A stretch of DNA of 64,000 bases from Cryptomeria japonica. Lineage: Eukaryota; Streptophyta; Pinopsida; Cupressales; Cupressaceae. This document shows positions 45,717 to 58,210 of the stretch, piece after piece (the first letter of the stretch is position 1; each line of letters starts with the position of its first letter). Under the pieces are notes generated by a model, which made no database searches, was not told where the DNA came from, and worked only from the letters and a program-made list of their open reading frames with translations. The stretch spans positions 38,696,640-38,760,639 of the forward strand of contig NC_081411.1 of assembly GCF_030272615.1 (NCBI RefSeq), in the 5' to 3' direction. Both the position numbers and the translations under genes were made by a program.

Positions 45717-48700
45717 TCAGCTTCTCCTGTGGAACTGCCTTTGTGAACATATTGGCAGGATTCTCACTTGACCCTCCTCCAAAATAGTCCGGATGAAGTG
45801 GTACCTGAGTTGAATGTGCTTTGTCCCTGAATGAAAAACAGAGTTCTTCACAAGATGAATGGCACTCTGGCTATCAATATACAATGGGCTATCCTCTTGT
45901 GTTTGACCCAATTCCTTCAGAAAACATTGCAACCAAATCATCTCTTTGCTGGTTTCTGTAGCAGCAACATACTTAGCTTCAATGGTTGAAAGTGCAACAA
46001 CCTTTTGTAGCCTAGAAATCCAACTAACTGTAGTTCCCCCTATAGTAAAAACATACCCTGTAGTACTCCTCCATAAATCAATATCACCCACCAGATCAGA
46101 GTCAACAAATCCACTTAGAGCAGCATTAGATCCTTTGAAACATAATGCCTATGTAGTAGTTCCTTTCAAATACCGAAGAATCCATTTCACAGCATTCCAA
46201 TGTTCCATACCCGGATTACTCAGAAACTTGCTCACAACTCCCACTGCATGTGCAATATCTGGCCTTGTGCATACCATTGCATACATCAGACTGCCAACAG
46301 CTGATGAATACGGGATGTTAGACATTTTATTAACCTCTTCTTGTGCCTTTAGGCACATCTCCTTAGTCAATTTGAAATGACTAGCCAAAGGTGTACTAAC
46401 TGCTTTTGCATCCTGCATGTTAAATCTTTTCAACACCTTCTTAATATACTCACTTTAAGACAAATTCAAGGTTCTATTTTTCCTGTCCTGTGTAATCCTC
46501 ATACCGAGAATTTGCTTAGCTGCACCCAAATCCTTCATAGCAAATGACCTGTCTAATTTCTGTTTAAGATCATTTATATGTTGCATGTTAGACCCAGCAA
46601 CAATCATGTTATCAACATAAAGCAATAGGATAATATAACTACCATTATCAAATCTCTTAAAATATACACAATGACCATAATGACATCTATGATAACCGTG
46701 TTCAGCCATGAAACTATCAAATTTTAAATACCATTGTCAGGGTGCTTTCTTTAGGCCATACAGACTTTTCTTCAACCTATACACCAAGTTCTCGTTACCT
46801 TTGACCTCATATCCCTGTGGTTGCAACATGTAAATTTCCTCCTCCAAATCTCCATGGAGAAAAGTTGTTTTGACATCTAATTGTTCAAGATGTAAATCAT
46901 CTGTAGCCACAAGACTAAGTACAGTTCTAATTGAAGTCATTTTTACAACTGGAGAAAATATTTCATCATAATCTATACCCTTTTTCTGTGCAAAACCTTT
47001 TACGACAAGTCTGGCCTTATATCTTTTCTGACCTCCTTCCTCCTCCTTCAGCCGATAAACCCATTTGTTAGGCAAGGCTCTTTTTTCTATAGGTAAAGGG
47101 ACTAAGTCCCAATTCTTATTTTTCATCAAGGAGTCCATCTCCTCTTTCATGCCTAGCTGCCACTGTTGTTTGGCATCCACCTGCATTGCTTCTTCATATT
47201 CTTCTGGTTCACTAGAATCCATTAATAAAATAGAATACAAAGAAGGAGAAAATATTTCAGGGGGTCTACTTGTCCTTGTAGAATGTCTAACACTTGCAGG
47301 AGTTTGTGGGACAATCTGTTGTTGTTGAGCATTAGGTATCTGTGGCATTTCATTTTTAGGAATCTCATCCAACACCAAATATTCTTGTTTGTCCTATTCA
47401 TGCTTCTTTTCCTGCATTTGTTCTTTATACATAACCTTCTCATTGAATATAACATCTCCACTTCTAATTATTTTCTTATTTTCAAAATCCCATAACTGAT
47501 AGCCATATTCATCTATCCCATATCCAATGAAGGTACATTTTTGAGATTTAGCATCAAGCTTGGTTCTGTTTTCTTTATCAACATGGACAAAAGCTTCGCA
47601 ACCAAAAGTTTTTAGAAAAGAATAATTTACCTTTTTACCAGTCCATGCCTCCTCTGGAATACCACCATCCAAAGGGGTTGAAGGTCCTCTATTTATCAAA
47701 TAGATAGCAGTATGTACAACATCTAGCCAAAAATGTACAGGCAATCCAGCATGCAATCTCATGCTCCTCGCACGTTCCATGATAGTCCTATTCATTCTCT
47801 CTGACACACCATTTTTCTGTGGAGTTCCTGGAACTATCTTATGCTTTCGAATCCCATTTAGGGAACAGTAATCTTCAAATGCTTTGCTGCAATACTCACC
47901 TCCATTATCCAATCTGAGATACTTCAACTTTTTTCCTTTCTCATTCTCAACCAAAGCTTTCCATTTCTTAAAAGTTTCAAAAACATCTGATTTTTGTTTT
48001 AGGAAATATACCCATGTTTTTCTGGTTGAGTCATCAATAAAAATAACATAATAACAAGAGCCACCAAGAGATGATACCTGAGCCTGTCCCCATACATCTG
48101 AATGTACAAGCTCTAACTTCTCACTCTTCTTCTCTTTCCCAACCTTGAGAAATTTGACTCTTTTCTGCTTACGATAAACACAGTTTTCACATAACTCTAA
48201 ATCAATCTTCTTTAGTCTTGGCAATAGATTTTTGGAGTGAAGGATTTTCATCCCTTTCTCACTTATGTGTCCAACCCTATGGTGCCACATTATCGAATTT
48301 TTTCTTCCAACATTTATTGTTGTTGTCGCTGCAGTAGCTTTATCTGTAGCAGCTAAGGTAGAGTAAGTGTTACCAGTACACAGATATAATGTGCCTACCT
48401 TCGCACCTTTAGCTACTACTAATGATCCTTTAGTGACCTTCCACATACTGTCTAAGAAGGTAACTATGCAACCTTCATTACCTAGTTGCCTTGCAGAAAT
48501 TAAATTTCTTCTTAAATTAGGAACATGTCTTACCTCCTGCAGAAACCAGTCATTACGATTTTGTAACTTGATCTTTATCTTTCCTTTTCCAACAATTTGA
48601 CAGGGCTCATCATCACTCAAATATACCTATCCAAAATCACCTTGAACATAATCTAGAAAATATTTTCTATGGGGTGTAGCATGAAATGAAGCCCCAGAAT

Positions 48701-49583
48701 CTATTACCCAAGAATCATTAACATTATCCAAACATAAGATTAAAACATCTTGTAAAGTATTACTTGCAATATTAGCTTCCTTACTGTCATTTTCATTTTT
48801 GTCTCCTTCTTTGTTTTTTGGAGACCAACAGTCTTTCTTTAGATGACCAGGCTTTCCATAGTACCAGCAATCTTTCTTTCCTCTAGATTGAGAGCATCCT
48901 TTCTTTGACTTCCTTCGTGACTTCTCATTCCCAGGGCCTTTTCCTCTTTCCTTTGATCTTCCTCTATTCTCCATATTCAAAACACTACCCGATGATGTTG
49001 GAGTCTCACCTGTGCTTTTGCTTCGGATTTCCTCACTTAGGATAACACCAACAATATCATCAAATACCAAAGTATTTTTACCAGAGACAGAGTTATTTAT
49101 AGCCATAACCAAGCTATTCCAGTTTTCTGGCAAAGAACATAAAATCAAGAGAGCCCTAACCTCTTCTGCAAAGGTAATTTTTACCAAAGACAATTGACTG
49201 GTAATTGTATTAAATTCATTTAAGTGCTCCGCTACAGATCCTCCCTCACTCATTTTCAAATTAAACAAACGCTTCATAAGAAATACCTTATTCGAATCCG
49301 AGGGTTTCTCATATAGCTTAGCCAATGTTGCCATCAAATCTACAGTCATTTTTGCTTCTGTTATATTGAATGCTACAGACGACACAAGGCAAAATCGAAT
49401 GGATCCCAGTGCCTTTCTATCTAAAATATCCCACTCTTCATCTGATATTGTGGTCGGTTTCTTTGCCTTTCCTTCCAATGGCCGCCACAAATCCTTTTGA
49501 TACAGGTAATCCTCCATCTGCATTTTCCATAACTGATAATTCTAACCATTAAACTTTTCGACCTTGAATTTGGAATCCTCCAT
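45717..49583 (-). pseudogene. I gag-pol polyprotein, single frame with premature stops
   Basis: Gag starts MEDSKFKVEKFNG (49583), then a stop, then QLWKMQMEDYLYQKDLW. The zinc knuckle CWYYGKPGHLKKDCW (about 48830) has Y for the second cysteine. The protease has WVIDSGASFHAT. Integrase: HHRVGHISEKGM, CENCVYRKQ, HSDVWGQAQV, IDDSTRKTWVYF, LRLDNGGEYCSKAFEDY and TPQKNGVSERMNRTI. RT: NKNWDLVPLP, LVVKGFAQKKGIDYDE and LDVKTTFLHGDLEEEIYM. Its active site reads YVDN (46608-46619) instead of YVDD. RNase H ends HIQLRYHFIRTILEEG. Stops lie at 48627, 47394, 46737, 46455 and 46149. About 1,289 codons, a normal copia size. Confidence 0.92.
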
Positions 49584-49629
49584 TGCTCCCACTCAAATCT
49601 GAAAGTCCTGCCAATTTATAGAAAACCTC

Positions 49630-49641
49630 ACTCTGATACCA
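49630..49641 (-). other. I primer-binding site
   Basis: The minus strand reads TGGTATCAGAG directly after the 5' LTR and AT. It is intact and matches initiator tRNA-Met. Confidence 0.82.
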
Positions 49642-49643
49642 AT

Positions 49644-50048
49644 TGTTAGGGTTTCAAGCAGATCTGAAGCAAATATGAACTAACAATTATATGCAGATTT
49701 AAATACAAAAGATAAAGAAATAAAACAAGACACAGATAACACAGAGATTTAACGTGGTTCACCCAGAATGGGTTACGTCCACCATACACAGTCGTCCAAT
49801 CTTTCTTATTATCCAGCAAAAATAGTACATCAACCTTACAATGCCTTAAGCATCCCAACCGCTTATAACATGCATTTTTAGGGAAACAAACAAAGTCGGC
49901 CTTTTTTAGGGTTTTATTACAATGTCGGTTTTCATTAAAAAAATTGGCAAAATTTTTTCCCTGCCCGGGGCCCGGTCCAGCCCCGGACCCCGGCAAGGAT
50001 ATGTGTTGAGTGTACAGTAGTTTGCTGATCAGTCGCCACATTTCAACA
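49644..50048 (-). repeat. I 5' LTR (405 bp)
   Basis: The promoter-side LTR. It has a different GC-rich block (CCCGGGGCCCGGTCCAGCCC region, 49963-49993) where the other LTR carries the CTCGGGGGCT tandem. Otherwise the two are closely similar. Confidence 0.9.
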
Positions 50049-50053
50049 CTAAC

Positions 50054-50705
50054 AACACTGCCATCCAATTCCTACAGGGAAAGAAATTTTCTCTAAGAAC
50101 TGGTCATATGATGTGATCCAATATCAATGATCCAATCATCAGATTTATCCATCCTGGACACTAATGCCTTCTAGTCTGATATCTCTTCCTTAATAGCTAC
50201 AAACACAATATCTTCACTAGCATCACCATCAGATTCTTCATCTGTGATACTATTATCAATATCTATAAGACAATCACTCTTTCCTTTTCCCTTATACTTC
50301 TTGAATTTATCTCTCTTGTGTTCATTTTCACCATTAGGATGATTATCTTCTATATGACCAATTTGTTGCATGCAAAACACTTTAAAGGTAGTTGAACTCT
50401 ATATTTGCTAGTGCCTCTAGGTAGTCATTTTGCCAACAAGGCTTCAAGCTCCACTAAACTGTCTTCATCATCAGCATCTCTATTGGATATGGATTCATAG
50501 CCATGACTAGTATCTCTACTTTTTCTCATATATGGGTTAGAGACAAAAGCTCTGAATGCAAATTTTGATTTTTATACACTACCATCATAACCATTTAGTT
50601 AAAAAGCAGTAAGTTTCCCAATGATTAAGTAAAGAGTTACCTTAGTTTTGTCAATAGACTTCAGCTCATAAATAGCTACAACTCGGATACTGTAGACTAA
50701 TAGTA
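50054..50705 (-). pseudogene. F gag C-terminus, zinc knuckle and protease start
   Basis: Resumes after H with VYSIRV- and KVTLYLIIGKLTAF-like sequence, then VELEALLAK. A damaged zinc knuckle, CFACNK and IGHIEDNHPN, follows across a frame shift near 50375, with the last cysteine replaced by asparagine. An acidic linker leads to DWIIDIGSHHMTSS, the copia protease motif with the DSGCS box altered to DIGS. It is cut at 50053 by element I. Confidence 0.75.
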
Positions 50706-50710
50706 GCATT

Positions 50711-51851
50711 TGTTGGAAATATGGATGGACTAACTGAGAGGGGAGGGGTGAATCAGTTACCACAAAAATAAATCCATAAGTCCCTTAGATGTCTTAAATG
50801 TAAACTGCTGAAACTCGGTAAAGTAACTTATCATTGTTCATCAAACATTAACATGCATAAAACAAATAACATGAACACATGTAACACCAGATATAACGTG
50901 GAAACCCAATTTTGAGAAAACCACCAATGTAACTAGTTACTGATTTTCACTCTTCTGAAGTGAGCCCTGTTAGGAGCCAACCCTGTTAAAGGTTACAAAA
51001 CACACTGTTAGGTGTGACCCTATTAGAGGATTTAATCACCCTGCTAGGAGTGGCCTTGTGAAAGGTCTTAAGAACAATTCAACCGAATTGTCACCTTGTC
51101 AGAGGATTTACAAAAATGGTTGTTAGACCAACTCTGTCAAGAGATTTTGGTATCATTGCTACAATGGTTAGAAAGCAACAATGAAGTGATCTGAATTAAA
51201 CACAACTTATCTTGCTGATATAGATCTTTGTTCTGCGCCAATAAATCCTTATTGATCACATATATCTTTTCTGCACCTCAAGGATATTACTGATCCTTCA
51301 TCAGAATTCGCACATTTCTGCTCCTTCACATTTCATACTTCTCACTCTTTTTCACACTTCAAAATCGCAACTTGATCTCTCATATATACCATTCAGGTTA
51401 CCAAGTCGGCTCAATTATAAGTTACAATAAATATTACATAGGTTGGTTACATATACAAGTTTCAATTAATAAATATTGCTTTGGTCGGCTGCATAAACAT
51501 TTCACTGAGGCTCGGTGAACACTGTTGATTCTTCGGTAACCGACTGAACTCGGTAAGTACTGCGAACTCGGTAAAGACTGACTTTCCTTCACCTCTTCTT
51601 CGAAGACCGACTGAACTCGGTAAATACTGACTTTCCTTCACATATTTTCAAAGACCGACTGAACTCGGTAAAGACTGCGAACTCGGTATAGCATTCTGGA
51701 GTGCTAGGTAGACTCTGTAACTTGCTTCCCTTACCATCTGAACTCGGTAGACTCTGTCTAACTACTTTGCCGAACATTCTGAGCTCGGTAGACTGATATG
51801 ACATTTGTGTAACATCAAAGACAATACACAATTAAACAATTGTATCCAACA
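50711..51851 (-). repeat. H 3' LTR (1141 bp)
   Basis: From TGTTGGAAATATGG to TTGTATCCAACA in plus orientation. Internal end next to the polypurine tract (minus strand AAAGAGGGAGAT). The part 51490-51790 carries many copies of GAACTCGGTA; on the minus strand this lies in U3, upstream of the expected promoter. Confidence 0.95.
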
Positions 51852-52266
51852 ATCTCCCTCTTTGGCATTGATGGCAACACAACATGTCATAGCAGAATGA
51901 AATTTGAAAACGGGTCTTTTTCTTTTATGACAGCAACATGCCACCATAACTTTCCCTTTGGATAGAGAACACTCCCTCTTTCAATAATCTCCCTCTGTGA
52001 AGTAACTTTATCTTTTGGACAGTAAAACTCTCCCTCTTTATCAAACAACTCTCCTTCTTTATCTTAATGAACTTTCTTTCAAATTTTAGTAGGATATGAC
52101 AGTAAAACTCTCCCTCTTTGACAACACATGCCAAAGACAATAAGACTTCATCTGAGTTACAATGTACCTTTTGTACTGATTCATATGCAATATTTTCCTG
52201 ATTATACTGTATCAACTAGTAGATTTTTCACTTAGGATGAGTTGATGCATCACTAAAAACTTTTCT

Positions 52267-55200
52267 TTAGTGAATTTCAGATAGGGGAGTGACCCCTAAC
52301 TTACCTCTTAGATACAAGAATGCATCCTTAGCCAATGGTTTTGTGAATATGTCAGCAATTTGTTCCTTTGTGTGAATATATTCCAATCTGATCTCCTTGT
52401 CCTGCACCAATTCTCGGACAAAATGATATTTTATTGCAATGTGCTTGGTTTTGGGATGCATCACTAGATTCTTGGACATGTCAATTGCACTTGTATTATC
52501 ACAGAACATAACAATTGGTTCTTTGATTTCCATTTTCATGCCTGCCAATAGCTGTTTAAACCAAACAACATTTGAACAATTTACTGCTGTAGCAACATAT
52601 TCTGCCTCTGCTGTAGATTGGGATATACAGTTCTGCTTTTTGCTTGTCCAGGAAACCAATCTCTTTCCTAGAAAGAATGCTCCTCCACTTGTACTTTTTT
52701 TGTCATCAATGTTTCCTGCCCAATCAGCATCAGTAAATACTTTCAAATCAAAATTTCCTCCAAATTTGTACCATAATCCATACTCTTCAGTTCCTTTCAA
52801 ATATCTCATTATTCTTTTGATTGCCGTCATGTGACTTTCTCTTGGCTTTGCTGAAAATCTTGCAACAATACCAACTGCAAGAGCAATATCTGGCCTAGTA
52901 TGAACAACATACTGCAGCTTTCCAATCATAGATCTATACAGTGTTTGATCTACTTCTTTTGATTCATCTTCCTTGGTAAGCTTCAATCCAGTACACATAG
53001 GAGTTCCAACTGGTTTACAATCTTCCATACCGAACTTTTTTAGTATCTCTTTGATGTATTTTGATTGTGTAATGTAGATACCATTTTTGTTCTGTTGAAT
53101 TTGAAGACCAACAAAGAATTTGATCTCACCAAACATAGACATTTCAAATTCCTTATTCATTTGTACTGAAAATTCTTTGCAAAGATCATCATTTCCTGTG
53201 AAAATAGTATCATCTACAAATATTTCTGCTAAGACAATTTTGTTATCTGATCCTTCCTTGATATACAAGCTACTGTTATCATTAGTTCTTTGAAATCCAA
53301 TCTAAATAAGATAGTTATGCAATCTTTCATACCATGCTCTAGGGGCTTGTTTCAGACCATACAATGCTTTATGTAATTTGCAGACCATGTCCTTCTTTTG
53401 TGGATCAACAAAACCTTCAGGTTGTTCAATAAAAACTTCTTCATCCAATATACCATTAAGAAATGCAGATTTAACATCCATCTGATAAACTTTGAATCCT
53501 TTGTAGGCGGCGTATGCAAGTAAGGTTCTGACTCCTTCCAATCTTACAACAGGAGCAAAAGTTTCTCCATAGTCTATTCCTTCTTGTTGAGCATATCCTT
53601 TGCATACTATTCTTGCTTTGTTTCTTGAAACTTTGCCATCTTCATTCAGTTTATTTCTGAATACCCACTTAGTTCCAATCACATTTTTATCCTTAGGTCT
53701 GGGTACAAGAGTCCATGTCTTGTTTTTCTCTATCTGTTCTATCTCTTCTTTCATAGCCTCTATCCAACTATCATTTCCCAATGCATCTTTGACATTTCTA
53801 GGTTCAAAATCAGCAAGTAAACAAGTGCTTTTCAACTTACCTCTTGTCATGGTTCCTTCAGATTTGTCTCCAATGATCTGATCTGCTGAGTGATGTCGTC
53901 TGACATACTCGGCTAATACAGGTTTCTTGCCTTTAGAATGAATTTCATCATTATCCTCTTGTTCTTCAACTGGCTGGTCCGGCTCGGTAAATATTAGCTC
54001 GGTTTCTTCAGACTCGGTAGATACTGGCTCGGTTTGCTCTTTCTGTAACTCGGTTACTGATGACTCGGGAGTAGAAGATTCCTGATTAGCAGATGTATCT
54101 GGTATTGTATCAGGTTCAATAGACACAAATCTTCTATAATCTTCTGGTTCTCTTTTGCTTTCTTCTTCAGATCTTTCTGCAAACTCATCAACTTTCACAT
54201 GTGCACTTTCTATAACTTTATGAGTAGACAAGTTCAAACATCTATACGCTTTACTCTTGCAAGAATATCTGAAGAATATACCTTCATCACCTTTCACATC
54301 AAATTTTCCTTTTCTAGATTCTTTCAAAATGTAACATTTACTTCCAAATACTTTTAGGTAACTTACATTAGGTTTGTAGCCATACCATAATTCATAGGGG
54401 GTTTTGAATGAGTTCTTCTTTAGCTGTACTCAGTTCAAGGTATGAACAGCAGTGCTGATAGCTTCCTTCCAGTATTTGATAGCAATATTCTTTTCAATCA
54501 TTAAGGTTCTTGCACAATCCATGATAGATCTGTTCATTCTTTCAGCTATTCCATTTTGTTCAGGAGTTCTAGGGGCTGATACTTGTCTTTTGATTCCTCT
54601 TTCAATGCAAAAGTTATTGAATTCATGAGAGATGAATTCACCACCTCTGTCTGACCTTAGACATTTAAGTCTTTTACCTGTTTCTTTTTCTACTCTGGCC
54701 AAATACCATTTGAACTTTTCAAATGCTTCTGATTTGTTCCTTAAATACATGACAGTCATCATTCTTGAGTAATCATCAACAAAAAGAATGAAGAACTTTT
54801 CTCCAGTATAACTTTCAGTTCCTATGGGTCCACATAAATCAGTATGCACAATTTCTAATATATCTTCAGATTGATAGTTTTTGCTTTTGAAACTAGTCTT
54901 TCCCATCTTTCCAATTTGACAATTCTTACATAGACCAACCTCAGGTTTCTTTATATCTGAAATACCTCTTACTTTTTTGAATTTACTTATTTTCACTAGG
55001 TTATCAAAATTTACATGACATAACCTTTTGTGCCATAGCCAACTTTCTTCAACTTGAACAATAAAACATGAACTTTCACTTGTTTCAAGTCGGAACAAAT
55101 TACCTTTTGTTTGAGTGCCTGATCCAATCAGCTTTCCTTGATTATTTAGCAGTTTGGCCTTTCCATGCATGAATTCCACCTTGAGTCCACTATTAAGTAG

Positions 55201-56469
55201 CTGTGCCACACTCATCAAGTTGTGATTGAGACCTTCAACCCAGTAGGCATCATCAAATACAAGTTCTTTGGTTATAGGGATTCTACCTCTTCCTTTTATG
55301 TAGCGAGGTTCATTATTACCAAACCTTACACTACCTCCATCATAGTCTATCAAATGTTCAAACTTGGTTTTATCACCAGTCATATGATGAGAGCAACCAC
55401 TGTCTATGATCCAAATATCATTTTTGCTTATATGAGAAATAAGTGCCATTTTATCTTCCTCATCATTATCAGAATCATCTCTTACAGCAATATAAACAAT
55501 TTCATCTTCACTATTATCAGAATCTTTAGCCATAAAGCATGTTTTCTTACCTTTGAATGATTTGTAGTCCTTTTTGCCATTCCATTTGTGATCTTTCTTC
55601 TCATCTTTGCTTTGCTTGTTTGGGCATCTAGCAGCAATATGACCGACTTCATCACATGAAAAACAGATTAGAGGAACTTTGCCTCTGTATTTTCCTCTGC
55701 CTTTGGAATATTTCTTTGCTAGAAGAGCTTCAATTATTTCAAGATCGTTGTCTGAACTTGGTTCTGATTCATCTTCACTTTCTGACCGAGATTCCTTTTT
55801 CTTTTTGCCTTTCTCCTTGAGTGAAACCTTAGCTTCAAATGCTGATTCCATGTTTTTGGGAGCTGGAACATAGTTGTCATAGTTGTCTAACTCAAATGCA
55901 ATTAATCTTCCAACTATGGCCTCTAAATTTATCTTGTGATTTGCTTCACATCTTCTTTCCTGAATTGCAGAAACTCTGATTGCATAAATGGGTAGTAATG
56001 TTCTGAGAACTTTGCTTATGACTGTTTCCTCTGAGATGTCACCTCCAGAAGCTTTGATTGCACTAACACTGGCTTTGACTCTTTCAACATATTTTGCAAT
56101 ATTTTCATCCTCACTCATTTTTAATTGATCAAACTGTCCTCTCAAGCTTTCTACTTTGGCTCTTCTCACATTGTCATCACCACCATAGATATCTTTCAGC
56201 TTGTTCCACATTTCAAATGCAGTTTTGTAATCTTTGACATCATCAAACTCTTCATAGCTTAGGGCAGATGCAATGTCTATCATCATGGTGTTATGAGTCT
56301 TCTTTGCAGCAATATCAGCAACAGTTAGTGTACCAGTGGGTGTTACATATTCTGTGTCAAGATGTGTCAATCCTGTATCTCCAATGGAAGCCAAGTGGAG
56401 TCTCATGAGACCTTGCCATGCTGAAAAGTTATTTCTGTTTAACCTTGGAATTTCCCTCTTGTAAGACAT
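52267..56469 (-). pseudogene. H gag-pol polyprotein, 1,400 codons with two stops
   Basis: I choose MSYKREIPRLNRNNFSAW (56469) as start; an upstream ATG at 56508 only adds 13 residues. Gag domain to about residue 215; zinc knuckle CFSCDEVGHIAARCP near residue 280; protease IWIIDSGCSHHMTG near 365. Integrase: HKRLCHVNFDNL, CKNCQIGKMG, HTDLCGPIGTESYTGEKFF, LRSDRGGEFISHEF and [54 protein letters not shown] and FVDDTIFTGN with the catalytic pair intact. RNase H: FTDADWAGNIDDKKSTSG and MFCDNTSAIDMSKN. The two lesions are TGA at 54430-54432 in integrase and TAG at 53302-53304 in RT. No frame shift is seen. All catalytic residues I can check are present. Confidence 0.95.
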
Positions 56470-56517
56470 TTTGATCTTTAGCTTAGATCCTTGAAATCCT
56501 TCCTGCAAGCACCGAAA

Positions 56518-56529
56518 GTTCTGATACCA
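56518..56529 (-). other. H primer-binding site
   Basis: TGGTATCAGAAC on the minus strand, two bases inside the 5' LTR; it matches the initiator tRNA-Met type with one change. Confidence 0.85.
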
Positions 56530-56531
56530 AT

Positions 56532-57672
56532 TGTTGGAAATATGGATGGAGTAACTGAGAGGGGAGGGGTGAATCAGTTACCACAAAAATAAATCCACAA
56601 GTCCCTTAGATGTCTTAAATGTAAACTGCAGAAACTCGGTAAAGTAACTTATCATTGTTCATCAAACATTAACATGCATAAAACAAATAACATGAACACA
56701 TGTAACACCAGATATAACGTGGAAACCCAATTTTGGGAAAACCACCAATGTAACTAGTTACTGATTTTCACTCTTCTGAAGTGAGCCCTGTTAGGAGCCA
56801 ACCCTGTTAAAGGTTACAAAACACACTATTAGGTGTGACCCTGTTAGAGGATTTAATCACCCTGCTAGGAGTGGCCTTGTGAAAGGTCTTAAGAACAATT
56901 CAACCGAATTGTCACCTTGTCAGAGGATTTACAAAAATGGTTGTTAGACCAACTCTGTTAAGAGATTTTGGTATCACTGCTACAATGGTTAGAAAGCAAC
57001 AATGAAGTGATCTGAATTAAACACAACTTATCTTGCTGATACAGATCTCTGTTCTGCGCCAATAGATCCTTACTGATCACATATATCTTTTCTGCACCAT
57101 AAGGATATTACTGATCCTTCATCAGAATTCGCACATTTCTGCTCCTTCACATTTCATACTTCTCACTCTTTTTCACACTTCAAAATCGCAACTTGATCTC
57201 TCATATATACCATTCAGGTTACCAAGTCGGCTCAATTATAAGTTACAATAAATATTACATAGGTCGGCTACATATACAAGTTTCAATTAATAAATATTTC
57301 TTTGGTCGGCTGCATAAACATTTCACTGATGTTCGGTGAACACTGCTGATTCTTCGATAACCGACTGAACTCGGTAAGTACTGCGAACTCGGTAAAGACT
57401 GACTTTCCTTCACCTCTTCTTAGAAGACCGACTGAACTCGGTAAATACTGACTTTCCTTCACATATTTTCAAAGACCGACTGAACTCGGTAAAGACTGCG
57501 AACTCGGTATAGCATTCTGGAGTGCTAGGTAGACTCTGTAACTTGCTTCCCTTACCGTCTGAACTCGGTAGACTCTGTCTAACTGCCTTGCTGAACATTC
57601 TGAGCTCGATAGACTGATATGACATTTGTGTAACATCAAAAACAATACACAATTAAACAATTGTATCCAACA
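56532..57672 (-). repeat. H 5' LTR (1141 bp)
   Basis: Same length as the other LTR and highly similar. It is followed on the minus strand by AT and TGGTATCAGAAC (56518-56529), the primer-binding site, one base off the usual form. Confidence 0.95.
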
Positions 57673-57677
57673 GCATT

Positions 57678-58145
57678 CTCAATACCTTACTGGTCACTGT
57701 GACATCTTCCACTTTCCCTCCCGCACTCTTTATTTCACCGACTATCTCTTTTATCCTTTGACCATACTGCTGGATATTCTCACCTTCAAACATTCTCATG
57801 TCATCAAAATTTTCTCTTAGACTCTCCTCTTTAGCAATCTTAACATGTTCATCATCGCTATGAATCTCTTCAATTTTTTTCCATAATTCATATGCAATTT
57901 AAAGAGCATGAACATCCACATATTGAGCATTAGATAAGGAAATGATTATAGCCTCCAATGCTTGATGATTTTCTTGTTGTTCTTTCTTTTGATCATCAGT
58001 TAGAGTTTCAGTAGGTGCAATATACTTAGTTTCTACATGATCTCGATATTAACTTCCTAGAATCTTGATGTAAATATTCATTTTGTCGCTCCAAATTATA
58101 CAACTCTCTATTGAACTTGGGACCTTCCTTCTTCATCATTATCTA
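57678..58145 (-). pseudogene. F gag, N-terminal part
   Basis: The minus strand reads ETKYIAPTETLTDDQKKEQQ, LEAIIISLSNAQYVDVHAL, ELWKKIEEIHSDDEHVKIAK and FEGENIQQYGQRIKEIVG, then SAGGKVEDVTVTSKVLRML. This is a copia Gag (UBN2-like) domain related to that of H. It is cut at 57677 by element H, with the GCATT duplication. Confidence 0.78.
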
Positions 58146-58210
58146 CAAGAAATTTTCCACAAGATGTTAGGCTTTATATTTTAGAGGACCTGAGATGCTC
58201 TGAAACCAAT

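Larger units (their letters stand above)
45081..50048 (-). mobile_element. Element I: Ty1/copia element, frame kept, stops only
   Basis: Perfect CTAAC duplications at 45076-45080 and 50049-50053. LTRs 45081-45545 and 49644-50048. It encodes one gag-pol frame on the minus strand from 49583 to 45717, with no frame shift but several premature stops. It is the same family as element J at 60852, in opposite orientation. Confidence 0.93.
50711..57672 (-). mobile_element. Element H: nearly intact Ty1/copia element
   Basis: Perfect GCATT duplications at 50706-50710 and 57673-57677. LTRs are both 1141 bp. The polyprotein is one frame of 1,400 codons broken by only two stops. By eye the two LTRs differ at roughly 30 positions, so it is the youngest full element in the window. 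It sits in the gag of element F. Confidence 0.95.

Noticed and set aside
45946..46380. 144-codon plus-strand open frame
   Set aside because: It is the exact antisense of the I RT/RNase H coding frame; a shadow.
52439..52834. 131-codon plus-strand open frame
   Set aside because: Antisense shadow of the H RNase H coding region.
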